A stretch of DNA of 64,000 nt from JANWVO01 sp037446555 (GTDB taxonomy: Bacteria; Acidobacteriota; Terriglobia; Bryobacterales; Bryobacteraceae), in contig JBBIIK010000002.1 of the NCBI GenBank assembly GCA_037446555.1, positions 211,031-275,030 on the forward strand, written 5' to 3'. Below the pieces are notes generated by a model, which searched no databases, had not been told where the DNA came from, and was given only the letters and a program-made list of their open reading frames with translations. Positions 41,657 to 51,552 of this stretch are shown one piece after another (position 1 is the stretch's first letter; every line of letters begins with the position of its first letter). The position numbers were made by a program, and so were the translations under genes.

Positions 41657-42981
41657 AGCCGGTCCGCCTCTTCCTTCGTCCGCGCCTCCACGGAGACCCG
41701 CAGCAGCGGTTCAGTGTTCGAGGCGCGCACATGCACCCATCCCTGCGGCAGCGTCAGCTTCAGCCCGTCGGTCCGGTCCGCCTGCGCGCCCGCAAGCGCC
41801 GCCTCCAGAGCCTGCATCATCATTCCCAGCCGCCCGTGCTCGAACGGCAGCTTGCCCGACCGCCGCCAGTAGCGCGGCAGCGACGCCGCCAGCGCGTTCA
41901 TCGTCTCGCCCGTCTCCGCCATCCTCTCGAGCAGCAGCGCCATGCCGAAATACGAGTCGCGGCAGGCGTGGACCGCCGGAAAGATAATGCCCCCGTTGGC
42001 GCCTTCGCCCCCGATCACCGCATGCACGGCCCTCATCCGCTCCACCACGTTCGCTTCCCCCACCGGCGCGCGATACACAGGGCACCCGTGGCGCGCGGCA
42101 ATGTCATCGACTGCGGAAGACGTCGTCAGATTCACCACCACCGGGCCCTTCTGCTTGCGCATCGCGCAGTCCACCGCCAGCGCCAGCACATCGTCGTTCT
42201 CCAGCACCCGCCCCGATTCGCCCGCCACCGCCAGCCGGTCGCCATCCGGGTCCTGCGCGAATCCTACGTCGGCACGGACCCGCACTACCAGGCTGCTGAG
42301 TTCCTCGAGCGTCTCCGGACGCGGCTCCGGATCCCGTGGAAACGGCCGCTCCGGATCCGTGTGAATCGAGTGCAGCTCGCAGCCCAGAATGTTCCGCAGC
42401 CACCGCATGCTCATCCGCGAGCCCGCCCCGTTCACTGCGTCCAGCGCCACACGGAACCGCCGCCGCCGGATCTTCTCCACGTCCACGTGCCGCATCACGC
42501 GCGCAAAGTGCCGCTCCGGCGCCGTCTCCGCATCTACCGCCACCCGGCGCATCTCTTCGTTCAGCGCATGGCGGAACTCGCTCTGGTGGTACAGGTCCAG
42601 CAGCTCCGCCCGTTCGTAGCGGTTGAAGAACAGCCCCTCGCCGTTGAACAGCTTCAGCGCGTTGTACTCCGGCGGATTGTGCGAAGCCGTCACCGCGATG
42701 CCGCCCGCGGCGCGGATGTCAGCCACGTAGATCTGCGCCGTCGGAGTGGGCACGATGCCAATCCGGATCACTTCGCACCCCGACGCCAGCAGCCCGCAGG
42801 TAACCGCATGCACCAGCATCTCGCCCGACGCCCGCGTGTCCCGCGCCACCACCACCGGCCCCGGCCCCACATACGTCCCGAACGCCTGCGCGAACGCGCA
42901 CGCCAGGTTCGGCGTCAGATACTCCCCCACCACGCCGCGGACGCCCGCCACGCTGATCTTCAACTGGTGCGCCCGGCTCAT
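41629..42981 (-). CDS. Phosphohexomutase (GlmM/ManB family), copy 1
   Basis: A 450-residue alpha-D-phosphohexomutase: ISVAGVRGVVGEYLTP start, catalytic Ser in AVTASHNPPEYNALKLF (near residue 98), metal loop FAQDPDGDRLAVAG (near 243), sugar loop GGEGANGGIIFP and phosphate loop VRASNTEPLLRVSVEA. All catalytic residues are in place. GlmM, phosphoglucomutase or phosphomannomutase activity cannot be separated by eye. It overlaps copy 2 by 4 bases, and its own 3' end overlaps lgt. Confidence 0.9.
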   Translation of the reverse strand: MSRAHQLKISVAGVRGVVGEYLTPNLACAFAQAFGTYVGPGPVVVARDTRASGEMLVHAVTCGLLASGCEVIRIGIVPTPTAQIYVADIRAAGGIAVTASHNPPEYNALKLFNGEGLFFNRYERAELLDLYHQSEFRHALNEEMRRVAVDAETAPERHFARVMRHVDVEKIRRRRFRVALDAVNGAGSRMSMRWLRNILGCELHSIHTDPERPFPRDPEPRPETLEELSSLVVRVRADVGFAQDPDGDRLAVAGESGRVLENDDVLALAVDCAMRKQKGPVVVNLTTSSAVDDIAARHGCPVYRAPVGEANVVERMRAVHAVIGGEGANGGIIFPAVHACRDSYFGMALLLERMAETGETMNALAASLPRYWRRSGKLPFEHGRLGMMMQALEAALAGAQADRTDGLKLTLPQGWVHVRASNTEPLLRVSVEARTKEEADRLYELAVSLR

Positions 42982-44351
42982 GCCGAATAGCTCCTCACCA
43001 GGTCCATCACTTCATCGAACAGCCGCCGCGGCGCGCCGCCGCGCTGTTCGCAGATCACCCGGATCACCGGTTCGGTCTGCGACATCCGCACGTGCACCCA
43101 GCGGTCCTCCCAGTCCAGCCGCAGCCCGTCCTGCCGGTTTGGCCGCGCCTCCGGCCACCGCCGCTCCAGTTCGTCGAACAGCTCCGGAATGAACCGCGTC
43201 CGCACAGGGATCTTTCCCTTCAGGATCGTGTACGCCGGATATTCGGCGACCAGTTCGCCCAGCGTCCGCCCCGTCCGCTCCATCCGCTGCAGGATCCGCA
43301 GCATCGCCGCGATGCCATCGTAGACATACGGAAACCGCGGCATCATCACTGCGCCCGTGCCCTCGCCCGCCACCGCGATCTGCTCCATCCGGTAGCCCGA
43401 AAGAGCGTCGATCACCGCCTGCCGCCCCACCGGAAGCCGCACCACACGCCCCCCGTGCCTCGCTGCCACCTCCTCGAGCAGCGCCGTCGAGGAAAGGTTC
43501 GCCAGCACCGTCTTCCCTGGTCCGCGCTCCAGCATCTCGTCCGCCACCACCGCCATCACCAGCTCTTCGCTCGCCGCCTCTCCCTCTTCCGTGGCGAACG
43601 TCACCCGGTCGCTGTCGATGTCGAACAGGAAGCCTGCATCCGCTCCCACCGTCTTCACTAGCGGCGCCAGTTGCAGCTCCGCCATTTTCTTTGTTGTCGA
43701 GGGCTCGTGTACGAACGCGCGGCCCTCCAGCGCCTCGTTGATCAGAATCAGGTCCAGCCCGAACCGCTCCTGCATGCGGCGCAGGACCAGCGCCGACGTC
43801 CCATTCGTGCAGTCCACCAGCACCCGGAACCGCCGCAGCCGCTCCAGGGGAGACTCCGACGCCAGCTCGTCCAGGTATGCTTCCAGAGCCCCCACATCCT
43901 CGCTGCGCCGCCCCGTCTCCGCGTGCCCCGCGAAGCGGAACTTCCGCAGGTGGTAGATGTCCAGCAGCTCCTCGCTTTGCGCGCTGGAAAGATAGCTGCC
44001 CCCGCGCGTGAAAAACTTCAGCGCGTTCCACTCCGCCGGATTGTGGCTGGCGCCGATCGAAACGCCTCCGTGCGCGCCCAGCCGCCGGATGGCGTGCTGG
44101 ATCACCGGCGTCGGCACGATGCCCAGATCCACCACGTCATGGCCCGCCGCCAACAGCGCGCTGGTCACGCCCTCGCGCAGCATCACGCTGGAGACGCGAG
44201 GGTCGCGCCCGATCACCACCCGTCCCGGCGCTTCCAGAAACGTCGCAAACGCCGCGGCGAAATCGAGCACATGCGTCGCCGTCAGCCCGTGGCCCACGAC
44301 GCCGCGCAGCCCTGCGGGCGAAATCCTCAGCGTGGCCCCCGGCCGCGCCAT
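42978..44351 (-). CDS. Phosphohexomutase (GlmM/ManB family), copy 2
   Basis: The 457-residue paralogue of the next gene has LRISPAGLRGVVGHGLT, catalytic SIGASHNPAEWNALKFF, metal loop FLFDIDSDRVTFA (DxDxDR kept, but Ile/Ser replace Pro/Gly), sugar loop AGEGTGAVMMP and phosphate loop VRMSQTEPVIRVICEQ. ATG 44351 has GGAGGAG just upstream and overlaps the preceding stop by one base; an ATG 24 codons further up is unlikely. Differences in the sugar loop suggest that the two copies use different substrates. Confidence 0.9.
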   Translation of the reverse strand: MARPGATLRISPAGLRGVVGHGLTATHVLDFAAAFATFLEAPGRVVIGRDPRVSSVMLREGVTSALLAAGHDVVDLGIVPTPVIQHAIRRLGAHGGVSIGASHNPAEWNALKFFTRGGSYLSSAQSEELLDIYHLRKFRFAGHAETGRRSEDVGALEAYLDELASESPLERLRRFRVLVDCTNGTSALVLRRMQERFGLDLILINEALEGRAFVHEPSTTKKMAELQLAPLVKTVGADAGFLFDIDSDRVTFATEEGEAASEELVMAVVADEMLERGPGKTVLANLSSTALLEEVAARHGGRVVRLPVGRQAVIDALSGYRMEQIAVAGEGTGAVMMPRFPYVYDGIAAMLRILQRMERTGRTLGELVAEYPAYTILKGKIPVRTRFIPELFDELERRWPEARPNRQDGLRLDWEDRWVHVRMSQTEPVIRVICEQRGGAPRRLFDEVMDLVRSYSA

Positions 44352-45055
44352 CACTCCTCCAGCCGCAAAATGCCGAACGCTTCCGGAATGTGATGGTTGC
44401 CCGTCGGCCCCGTCGCCCGCCACGCTACGCTCTTCCGCGGCGGCGGTCCTTGCAGCCGGTAGAAATTCACGCGGAACTCAAACCCGGGCCCCACGCGCTT
44501 CTCGGTGATGGAACGGACCGGAATCTTGAACGCCCCGTACCACACCTTGCGCGTGGCGTCGATTCGCGCCGCCGTCTCAAACCCGGAATTCCACTGCCAC
44601 CCGCCCTCCGGCTTCGGCTCCTTGCGGTCGATGTCAAGGTCCACCCACTCGCCCTGCGGCGATACCTGATATTCGCGGTATTGCCAGATCTTCTCGAAGT
44701 CCGCTCCGATGAAAATCTCCGCCACGTCGCGCTCCCACAGCCGGTTCGTCTCCCGGTCTGTCACCGGATTCGGGTTCACATAGAGCTCCCCGTAGGGGCA
44801 GATGAAAAGGAAATACAGATGTGTGTCGGTCCAGCGCGAGCGGATCTCGGTGCGGTGTCCCGCCGTCAGCTCTCCCTTCGCGCTGCGGTCCGCCACGACC
44901 ACCGGCGCGCCAGACCAGAGTCCCGAATCCGGGTCTGTGTTCAGAACCACGTTCCCTTGAAGCCGCTTGCTTCGCGCCACCTCCGGCATCGCGCCCGGCG
45001 CGGCGAGCATCAATAACAACAGGCCTGCTGTCCACGGCATGGCAGTATTCATCAT
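44351..45055 (-). CDS. Secreted CBM9-like protein
   Basis: A signal peptide (TAGLLLLMLAAPGA) leads into a family-9 carbohydrate-binding-like beta sandwich: GLWSGAPVVVADRS, TEIRSRWTDTHLYFLFICPY, LWERDVAEIFIGADF, YREYQVSPQGEWVDLDID and FKIPVRSI with FRVNFYRLQG. Many such proteins in Acidobacteriota and Bacteroidota are annotated only by this fold. ATG 45055 or 45052 is the likely start; ATG 45040 is possible. It is coupled by one base to phosphohexomutase copy 2. Ligand unknown. Confidence 0.75.
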   Translation of the reverse strand: MMNTAMPWTAGLLLLMLAAPGAMPEVARSKRLQGNVVLNTDPDSGLWSGAPVVVADRSAKGELTAGHRTEIRSRWTDTHLYFLFICPYGELYVNPNPVTDRETNRLWERDVAEIFIGADFEKIWQYREYQVSPQGEWVDLDIDRKEPKPEGGWQWNSGFETAARIDATRKVWYGAFKIPVRSITEKRVGPGFEFRVNFYRLQGPPPRKSVAWRATGPTGNHHIPEAFGILRLEE

Positions 45056-45063
45056 AACGGCCC

Positions 45064-45342
45064 ATGAACCCGCCATCCGCATTCACCGATTTCCGGGAAG
45101 AACTCGAACGCCACGAGTTCCAGATGGGCGCCGAGGCGGGACGCCTCGCCGTCACGCTCGACATCCTCACCGACGCCCTCATCCTTGTTGGCCAGCACGG
45201 CGTCTACTGCCAGAGCGCGCGCCAGCCCGGCAAGCCCGCCATGGACGTGCAGATCATTTCGCAGAACATCCTGCAGGCCAAGGAGCTCGTCTCCAGCGTC
45301 ATGGAACTCCTGCGCGCCCGCAAACGCGAACAGCAGGACTGA
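45064..45342 (+). CDS. Conserved hypothetical protein (92 aa)
   Basis: A helical, charged, cytosolic protein starting NPPSAFTDFREELERHEFQM and ending ELVSSVMELLRARKREQQD. It has no recognised domain. There is no ribosome site before ATG 45064, and only 8 bases separate it from the divergent CBM9-like gene, so promoters must overlap coding DNA or be very short. Codon use looks genuine. Function unknown. Confidence 0.6.
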   Translation: MNPPSAFTDFREELERHEFQMGAEAGRLAVTLDILTDALILVGQHGVYCQSARQPGKPAMDVQIISQNILQAKELVSSVMELLRARKREQQD

Positions 45343-45348
45343 CGCCCG

Positions 45349-48087
45349 TCAGTTCGACTCCAGCCGCGCCGACACCACCGGCTCATCCAGCGCCCGCTCG
45401 ATGCGGAAGCCCATCTTCTCCGCCACGTTCTGCATGGCTGTGTTCTCGGCCAGAATGTCGGCCACAATCGCCTTCACCCCCTCCTTGCGCCCGATCTCGA
45501 TCAGCCGGCGCAGCAGCTCCGTGCCGAGACCCATACCCTGGTAGTCGTCCGTCACCACGATCGAGAACTCGGCCTCCGGCTGACCGAACCCCTGCAACCG
45601 GCCGACGGCGATGATGCGCTTCTCCCCGGTCGCCGGATCGGTTCGCTCCGCCACCAGCGCCATCTGGTTCGCGTAGTCGATGAAGCAGATCCGGATCAGC
45701 CGCTCGTGAGCCACCCGCTGGCTCAGGTTCAGCACCTGCAGATAGCGGTGGTACACCGTGCGCTCCGACAGCGATTCGTGGAACTTCACCATCGCCGGCT
45801 CGTCCTCGGGCCGGATCGGACGGATCAGCACCGTCTCCCCGTTCCGCAGCGTCCACTCGCCCGTATACTCGGCCGGATACGGGCGGATCGCAGGACGCGG
45901 CAAGTCCTGCTCCCGCATGGAGGGATCGTGCAACACCACGCGCGCGTCCAGCGCCAGCAGGCGCTCCGGCGAAGCCAGCAATGGGTTGATGTCCAGCTCC
46001 TTGATCCACGGCTGCTCCACCACCAGCCGCGAGAACCGCACCAGCAATTGTTCCAGCGCCTCGATGTCCACGGGCTTCCGCCCGCGCACGCCTTTCAGCG
46101 CCGTGAAGATCCGCGTGCGCTCCATCATGCGCCGCGCCAGCGTGGTGTTCAGCGGCGGCAGCCCCAGCGCGCGGTCCCGGAACACCTCCACCAGCTGCCC
46201 GCCCATGCCGAACAGGATCACCGGGCCGAACTGCGGGTCGATCGAGGATCCCAGGATCACCTCGTAGCCGGCCAGCTTCACGAACGGCTGCACGTTCACT
46301 CCCTGGAAATGCTCCGCGCCCGCCTTCTCTTCCACGCTCGAACGAATGGCGCGGAACGCCCGCCGCACGGCTTCTTCATCACCCAGGTTCAGTTGCACGC
46401 CGCCCACATCGGTCTTGTGCGTGATGGTCAGCGAGTGCAGCTTCAGCACCACCGGGTAACCGGTCTCCGCCGCCGCCCGCACCGCATCGTCCTCGGCGGC
46501 GGCGATGATCGACGGCAGCACCGGAATTCCGTAGGCGGCCAGCACCTGCTTGGATTCGTGCTCGGTCAGGATCGTGCGCCCCGAGGCGCGCACGCTGTCC
46601 AGCAATGCGCGCGCCTTCTCCGCCGCCCCGCCCGCATCGTCGCCCGCGTAGCTTGGCGTCTCGTACAGCCCGCGCAGGTTGTACGCGTAGCGCCACATGT
46701 AATTGAACATCCGCGCCGCCGTGTCCGGATACGGGAACGTCGGAATGCCCGCCTGGTTCAGAATGTGCTCGCCCGCGGCCACCTCCACGCCGCCCATCCA
46801 CGACGCCAGCACCGGACGGTCCCCCAGCCTCGCCAGCGCCCGCAGCAGTTGCGCCGTCTGCGTCGCGTCGGTCATCGCCTGCGGCGTCAGGATCACCAGC
46901 ATGCCGTCGGTGTTCTCGTCCTTCGACACCACCTCCAGCGCCTTCGCATACCGGTCCGGCCCCGCGTCGCCAATGATGTCCACCGGGTTGCGGTGGCTCC
47001 ACGTCAGCGGCAAGAACTGGTTCAGCTCTTCGATCGTCTTCTGCGAGATCTCGGCCAGTTCGCCGCCGCCCAGCAGCAGCGCGTCCGCCGCCAGCACGCC
47101 CGGGCCGCCGGCATTCGTCAGAATCGTCAGCCTCGGACCCTTGGGCCGCGGCTGCTTGGAGAGCACCTCGGCCATGTAGAACAGCTCGGCGATCGTCGTC
47201 ACTCGCAGCACGCCGCTGCGACGGAACGCGGTGTCCAGCACGTCATCGGAGCCCGTCATCGCGCCCGTGTGCGACGCCGCCGCCGCCGAGCCCGCTGCCG
47301 TGCGCCCCGCCTTGATCACGATGATCGGCTTCGTGTAGGCCACCTCGCGCGCCGCCGATAAAAAGCTGCGCGCGTCGCCCACGCTTTCCATGTAGATCAG
47401 GATCGCCCGCGTCTTCGGATCATCGCCCAGGTAGTAGATCAGATCGCCCCAACCCACGTCCGCCATCGCCCCCAGCGACATGAACGCGCTGAACCCTACG
47501 TTCTCCTTCAGGCTCCAGTCCAGCACCGCCGTGCACAGCGCGCCGCTCTGGCTCAGGAACGCGATGTTGCCCGTGCGCGCCATCGCCGCCGCGAAAGTCG
47601 CATTGACGCCCGTCGGCGGGATCATGATCCCCAGGCAGTTCGGTCCGATCACGCGCATTCCCGCCGCCCGCGCGTTCTCCACGAGCTGCCGCTCCAGCTC
47701 CGCCCCTTCCAGTCCCACCTCCTTGAACCCTGCCGAGATCACCACTGCCGCCTTGATTCCCGCCTCGCCGCATTCCCGGATAATGCCGGGAATCAGTCGC
47801 GATGGCGTCACCACCACGGCAAGGTCCACCTCCGCCGGGATCTCTTTCACGTTCTTGTATGCCTTGATCCCCAGCACGCTCGGGCGGTTCGGGTTCACCG
47901 GGAACACCGCCCCGCCGAACGGCGAACTGATCAGGTTCCACAATGTCGTCCGCCCCACCGAACCCGGCGTCTCCGTCGCTCCGATCACCGCCACGTTCGT
48001 CGGCTTGAAAAACGGATCCAGAGGATGTTCCTTTTCGCCGAAAATGTTCTGCGCCGTCTTCAGCCCTTTTCCGCTTCCAGGTTTCAT
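45349..48087 (-). CDS. ADP-forming acyl-CoA synthetase fused to a GNAT acetyltransferase (Pat/AcuA-like)
   Basis: The 912-residue protein has a CoA-binding domain (FFKPTNVAVIGATETPGSVG from about 26), a ligase domain with SQSGALCTAVLDW and the phospho-histidine segment AASHTGAMTGSDD (His273), an ATP-grasp domain (about 510-740: YPVVLKLHSLTITHKTDVGG; IKELDINPLLA) and a C-terminal GNAT domain (about 755-905: VLIRPIRPEDEP; IVVTDDYQGMGLGTELLRRL). This is the layout of bacterial Pat/YfiQ lysine acetyltransferases. In those enzymes the ligase half is often inactive; here the catalytic His is kept, so real ADP-forming activity is possible. ATG 48087 is chosen by homology. Confidence 0.9.
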   Translation of the reverse strand: MKPGSGKGLKTAQNIFGEKEHPLDPFFKPTNVAVIGATETPGSVGRTTLWNLISSPFGGAVFPVNPNRPSVLGIKAYKNVKEIPAEVDLAVVVTPSRLIPGIIRECGEAGIKAAVVISAGFKEVGLEGAELERQLVENARAAGMRVIGPNCLGIMIPPTGVNATFAAAMARTGNIAFLSQSGALCTAVLDWSLKENVGFSAFMSLGAMADVGWGDLIYYLGDDPKTRAILIYMESVGDARSFLSAAREVAYTKPIIVIKAGRTAAGSAAAASHTGAMTGSDDVLDTAFRRSGVLRVTTIAELFYMAEVLSKQPRPKGPRLTILTNAGGPGVLAADALLLGGGELAEISQKTIEELNQFLPLTWSHRNPVDIIGDAGPDRYAKALEVVSKDENTDGMLVILTPQAMTDATQTAQLLRALARLGDRPVLASWMGGVEVAAGEHILNQAGIPTFPYPDTAARMFNYMWRYAYNLRGLYETPSYAGDDAGGAAEKARALLDSVRASGRTILTEHESKQVLAAYGIPVLPSIIAAAEDDAVRAAAETGYPVVLKLHSLTITHKTDVGGVQLNLGDEEAVRRAFRAIRSSVEEKAGAEHFQGVNVQPFVKLAGYEVILGSSIDPQFGPVILFGMGGQLVEVFRDRALGLPPLNTTLARRMMERTRIFTALKGVRGRKPVDIEALEQLLVRFSRLVVEQPWIKELDINPLLASPERLLALDARVVLHDPSMREQDLPRPAIRPYPAEYTGEWTLRNGETVLIRPIRPEDEPAMVKFHESLSERTVYHRYLQVLNLSQRVAHERLIRICFIDYANQMALVAERTDPATGEKRIIAVGRLQGFGQPEAEFSIVVTDDYQGMGLGTELLRRLIEIGRKEGVKAIVADILAENTAMQNVAEKMGFRIERALDEPVVSARLESN

Positions 48088-48189
48088 TGCAGTATTTCCG
48101 ATCCAAAACTGAGTTCTATGACAACGCACTACTATCTTCCCGCCCGCGCGCAGCACGTAGCAAGCGGCCGCCGTGGGTGGCCGCAACCC

Positions 48190-51100
48190 CTATTGATAGC
48201 GCCCCTGCGTATAAGGCACGCCCGCAGCGTCCAGCGCCTGCTCGAACTTCCTCAGCTCATCGAGCAGCGCCTTCAGCTTCGCCGATTCCTCCGCCAGCTC
48301 CTCGCCCGCAATGCGCAGGTTCGCCTGCATCGTGCCCGTCGGCGGGCTTGTCATCCCGCGCGTCACCGCCACTGCGTTCGCCGCACGGGACTGAATCGTT
48401 GACGGCGCGCCGCTCTCCAGCCCGCGCAGCGTCTCGTCGCCGCGAAGCTTCCGCAGGATCGCCGTCACTCGCGCGTCCAGCTTCAGCGCCGTTTCGATCA
48501 TCTCCGGCCGCGCCGGCCCGTCCAGCAACGCCCGCCGGATCGCCGTGAGTTTCGCCTTCGCCTGATTGGCCGAATCCAGCGCCCCCAGCACCTGCCGCTG
48601 CAGCCGCAGCGCCCGCTCGATGAACTCGTCCCGCGCCCGGCGGTCCGCATCGCTCATCGCCGAAGCCGCGTCCGCTACTACCGCGATCGTCTCCTCCACG
48701 TTCAACGGCGTCACCACTCCTCCCGCTTTCCGCGCCAGCGTCACTTTGTACGTGCCCGGCGCCACCAGCGCGCCGCCCGGCTGCTGCCGCCGTGGCTCCT
48801 CCTCTTGCTCCCCGCGCTGCCCCTGCGGCTGCGCGGCGCTGATCGCCGGCCCCCGCAGGTTCCACGTCACCCGGTGGATGCCCCGCGTCGCCGGTCCCGT
48901 AAGGTGGCGCACCACGCGCCCCTTCGCGTCCGCGATCGTCAGCAGGATCTGCGGCGGATCCTCGTCTTCCTCCGCCGTCAGCTCCGCCTGCGTGGGATAC
49001 AACGACGGATCTTTCCTCGCCCGCTCCTGCCGCTCTTGCCGTTTCGTCCGCACCGTCTCCTTCAGCCAGTAAGTGATCGTCGCGCCATAGGGCGGGTTCT
49101 CCGCCATCCAGAGCTGCTCGCCCTGCGACCCGCGGCTCTTGCCCGTCTCCTGCACGAACGCCGTCGCCTTCTTCACGGGAAAGACGTGCGCCGCTTTTTC
49201 GAACACCTGCGCGTTCGCCTGCCGCAACGGCGAATAATCGTCCAGCACGTAGAACCCGCGCCCGAACGTCGCCAGCACCAGGTCGCCCTCGCGTTCCTGC
49301 ACCGCCAGGTCCCGCACGGGAATCGTCGGCAGGTTGTTCCGCAACCGGATCCACTTCTTCCCTCCGTCCACGGTGAAATACAGCCCGAATTCCGTCCCGC
49401 AGAACAGCAGGTTCGGATTTAGCGGATCCTCGGCCAGCGACAGCGCCGGCCCGTTCTCCGGCAGGTTGCCCGCAATCGATACCCACGTCGCGCCCTTGTC
49501 CGCGGATTTCATCACGTACGGACGGAAGTCCCCGTTCTTGTGGTTGTCGAACAGCGCATACACCTTGCTCGCGTCATGCCGCGACGCCACCAGCCGCTGC
49601 ACGTACACGCCGATCGAACCGACGGGCGAAAGGTCCGGCAGCCCGGCGATCTTGTCGATCTTCCTCCACGCCTTGCCGCCGTCTTCGGTCACGCTGATCA
49701 GTCCGTCGTCGCTGCCCGTGTAGATCAGCCCCTCCTTCACCGGCGATTCGCTCAGCGCCGTCAGGTTGCCGAAAGTGCTCGTCGACTGGTGCTTCGCAAT
49801 CGCCTCCGGCGGCCAGATCTTGCCCATCACCGGCAGCTTGTTGCGGTCCACCTGCCGCGTCAGATCGCCGCTCACCGGCGTCCAGCCGTCACCCCGGTCA
49901 TCGGAGCGAAGCAGCCGGTTCGCCCCGAAGTACAGCCGCTTCGGATTGTGCGGGCTGATGATGTAGGGCGACTCCCAGTTGAACCGCAGCGGGGGCTCGC
50001 CTTTTCCTTCCACCGGACGGATCGGCACGCGCTCGCCCGTGCGCCGGTCCAGCCGCACCAGCCCGCCGTACTGCGACTCGGCATACACGATGTTCGGATC
50101 CGTGGGGTCGATGCGCGCCACAAAGCCGTCGCCGCCTGTCACCACGAACCAGTCGTTGTTGGTCGCCCCGTCCACGCCGCGTGTCGCCGAAGGTCCGCCT
50201 ACCGTGTTGTTGTCCTGCGTGCCGCCGTAGACGTAGTACACCGGCGACGAGTTATCCACCGCCACGTTGTAAAACTGCATCACCGGCAGGTTCGTCATGT
50301 GCCGCCACAGCCGCCCGCCGTCCCACGTCTCGTAGATTCCTCCGTCGCAGCCGGCCAGAATGTGGTTGCTGTCTTTCGGGTCGATCCACCAGGCGTGCGT
50401 GTCCACGTGCTTTGCGCGGTCTCCCACCACGCGCCACGTCGCTCCTCCGTCGTCGGACACCCGCACGATCACGTCCATCATGTACACGCGCCCGGCCAGC
50501 TGCGGATCGGCGAACACCCGCCCGTAGTACATGGGCTGCCCCGCCACGTTCGAGCGCCGCTCCCAGCTCTCGCCCGAATCGAGGGAACGGTACGTGCCCG
50601 TCCCCTCCCGCGTCGCCTCCACCACCGCATACACCAGCCCCCGCTGCGCGCGCGAAAACTCCAGCCCGATCCTCCCCAGCTCGCCGCCCGGCAGCCCCGT
50701 GGTGATCTTGCGCCACGTCTTGCCGCCGTCGTTCGACTTGTAGAGCGCCGATTCGGGCCCGCCGTGGATCAGCGTCCACACATGCCGCCGCCGCTGATGC
50801 GCCGCGGCCAGCAGCACGTCCGGGTTGAACGGATCCATGGCCACGTCCGTGACGCCTGTATTCTCGCTGATCTTCAGGATCTGCGTCCACGTCTGCCCGC
50901 CGTCGGTCGTCTTGTACAGCCCGCGCTCGCCGCCTGCCGACCACAGCGGCCCCTGGGCCGCCACATACACCACGTTCGAATCCCGCGGGTCGATCACGAT
51001 CCGCCCGATGTTGCCCGACTGCCGCAGCCCCATGTTCTTCCACGTGCGCCCGCCGTCGGCCGAACGGTACACGCCGTGGCCGTAGCCCACGCTGCGCTGC

Positions 51101-51468
51101 GCGTTGTGCTCGCCGGTGCCCACCCAGATGACGTTCGGATCGCGCGGATCCAGCGCCACGTCGCCAATCGAATAGCTCCCCTCGTTCTGGAAGATTGGCG
51201 TCCAGGTCGTGCCGGCGTTGGTCGTCTTCCACACGCCGCCTGAGGCGACTCCCGCATACCAGGTGGCCGGATGGCCCGGATGCACCACGATGATATTCAC
51301 GCGCCCGCTCAACAGCGCCGGACCGATCGACCGCAGCCGGAACGCGCGGAACGTCGACTCCTGCCACGGATCGTTCGCCTCGGGCTTCGCCGCCGCAGGC
51401 TTCGGCGCCTCCTGCGCCCCCAGAAAGGCGCAGGCCAGCAACAGGGCAACACTCTTCGTGATCCTCAT
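48190..51468 (-). CDS. Secreted VPS10/sortilin-like beta-propeller protein
   Basis: A signal peptide (SVALLLACAFLGAQ) and Pro/Ala linker precede many BNR-type repeats (GGVWKTTNAGTTWTPIF, GVYRSADGGRTWKNMG, GLYKTTDGGQTWTQIL, ALYKSNDGGKTWRKI) forming sortilin-like propellers up to about residue 740. The C-terminal third holds a beta segment (GIHRVTWNLRGPA) and a helical tail. These 1050-1100-residue proteins are a hallmark of Acidobacteriota and are often called glycosyl hydrolases; catalysis is unproven. ATG 51468 is preferred over GTG 51477. A TAGACT box lies just upstream. Confidence 0.85.
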   Translation of the reverse strand: MRITKSVALLLACAFLGAQEAPKPAAAKPEANDPWQESTFRAFRLRSIGPALLSGRVNIIVVHPGHPATWYAGVASGGVWKTTNAGTTWTPIFQNEGSYSIGDVALDPRDPNVIWVGTGEHNAQRSVGYGHGVYRSADGGRTWKNMGLRQSGNIGRIVIDPRDSNVVYVAAQGPLWSAGGERGLYKTTDGGQTWTQILKISENTGVTDVAMDPFNPDVLLAAAHQRRRHVWTLIHGGPESALYKSNDGGKTWRKITTGLPGGELGRIGLEFSRAQRGLVYAVVEATREGTGTYRSLDSGESWERRSNVAGQPMYYGRVFADPQLAGRVYMMDVIVRVSDDGGATWRVVGDRAKHVDTHAWWIDPKDSNHILAGCDGGIYETWDGGRLWRHMTNLPVMQFYNVAVDNSSPVYYVYGGTQDNNTVGGPSATRGVDGATNNDWFVVTGGDGFVARIDPTDPNIVYAESQYGGLVRLDRRTGERVPIRPVEGKGEPPLRFNWESPYIISPHNPKRLYFGANRLLRSDDRGDGWTPVSGDLTRQVDRNKLPVMGKIWPPEAIAKHQSTSTFGNLTALSESPVKEGLIYTGSDDGLISVTEDGGKAWRKIDKIAGLPDLSPVGSIGVYVQRLVASRHDASKVYALFDNHKNGDFRPYVMKSADKGATWVSIAGNLPENGPALSLAEDPLNPNLLFCGTEFGLYFTVDGGKKWIRLRNNLPTIPVRDLAVQEREGDLVLATFGRGFYVLDDYSPLRQANAQVFEKAAHVFPVKKATAFVQETGKSRGSQGEQLWMAENPPYGATITYWLKETVRTKRQERQERARKDPSLYPTQAELTAEEDEDPPQILLTIADAKGRVVRHLTGPATRGIHRVTWNLRGPAISAAQPQGQRGEQEEEPRRQQPGGALVAPGTYKVTLARKAGGVVTPLNVEETIAVVADAASAMSDADRRARDEFIERALRLQRQVLGALDSANQAKAKLTAIRRALLDGPARPEMIETALKLDARVTAILRKLRGDETLRGLESGAPSTIQSRAANAVAVTRGMTSPPTGTMQANLRIAGEELAEESAKLKALLDELRKFEQALDAAGVPYTQGRYQ

Positions 51469-51552
51469 ACGGCGCACAGTCTATCGCAGCCCGGACCCGC
51501 CTCTCGATCTCCCTGCATTGCCGGCGCCCGCGGCCGCATCCAATCAGGTGCA

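Noticed and set aside
24955..50980. Possible tRNA T-loops (GGTTCGA-like strings)
   Set aside because: The matches near 24955 and 50971 lie inside protein genes and have no acceptor or anticodon stems around them.
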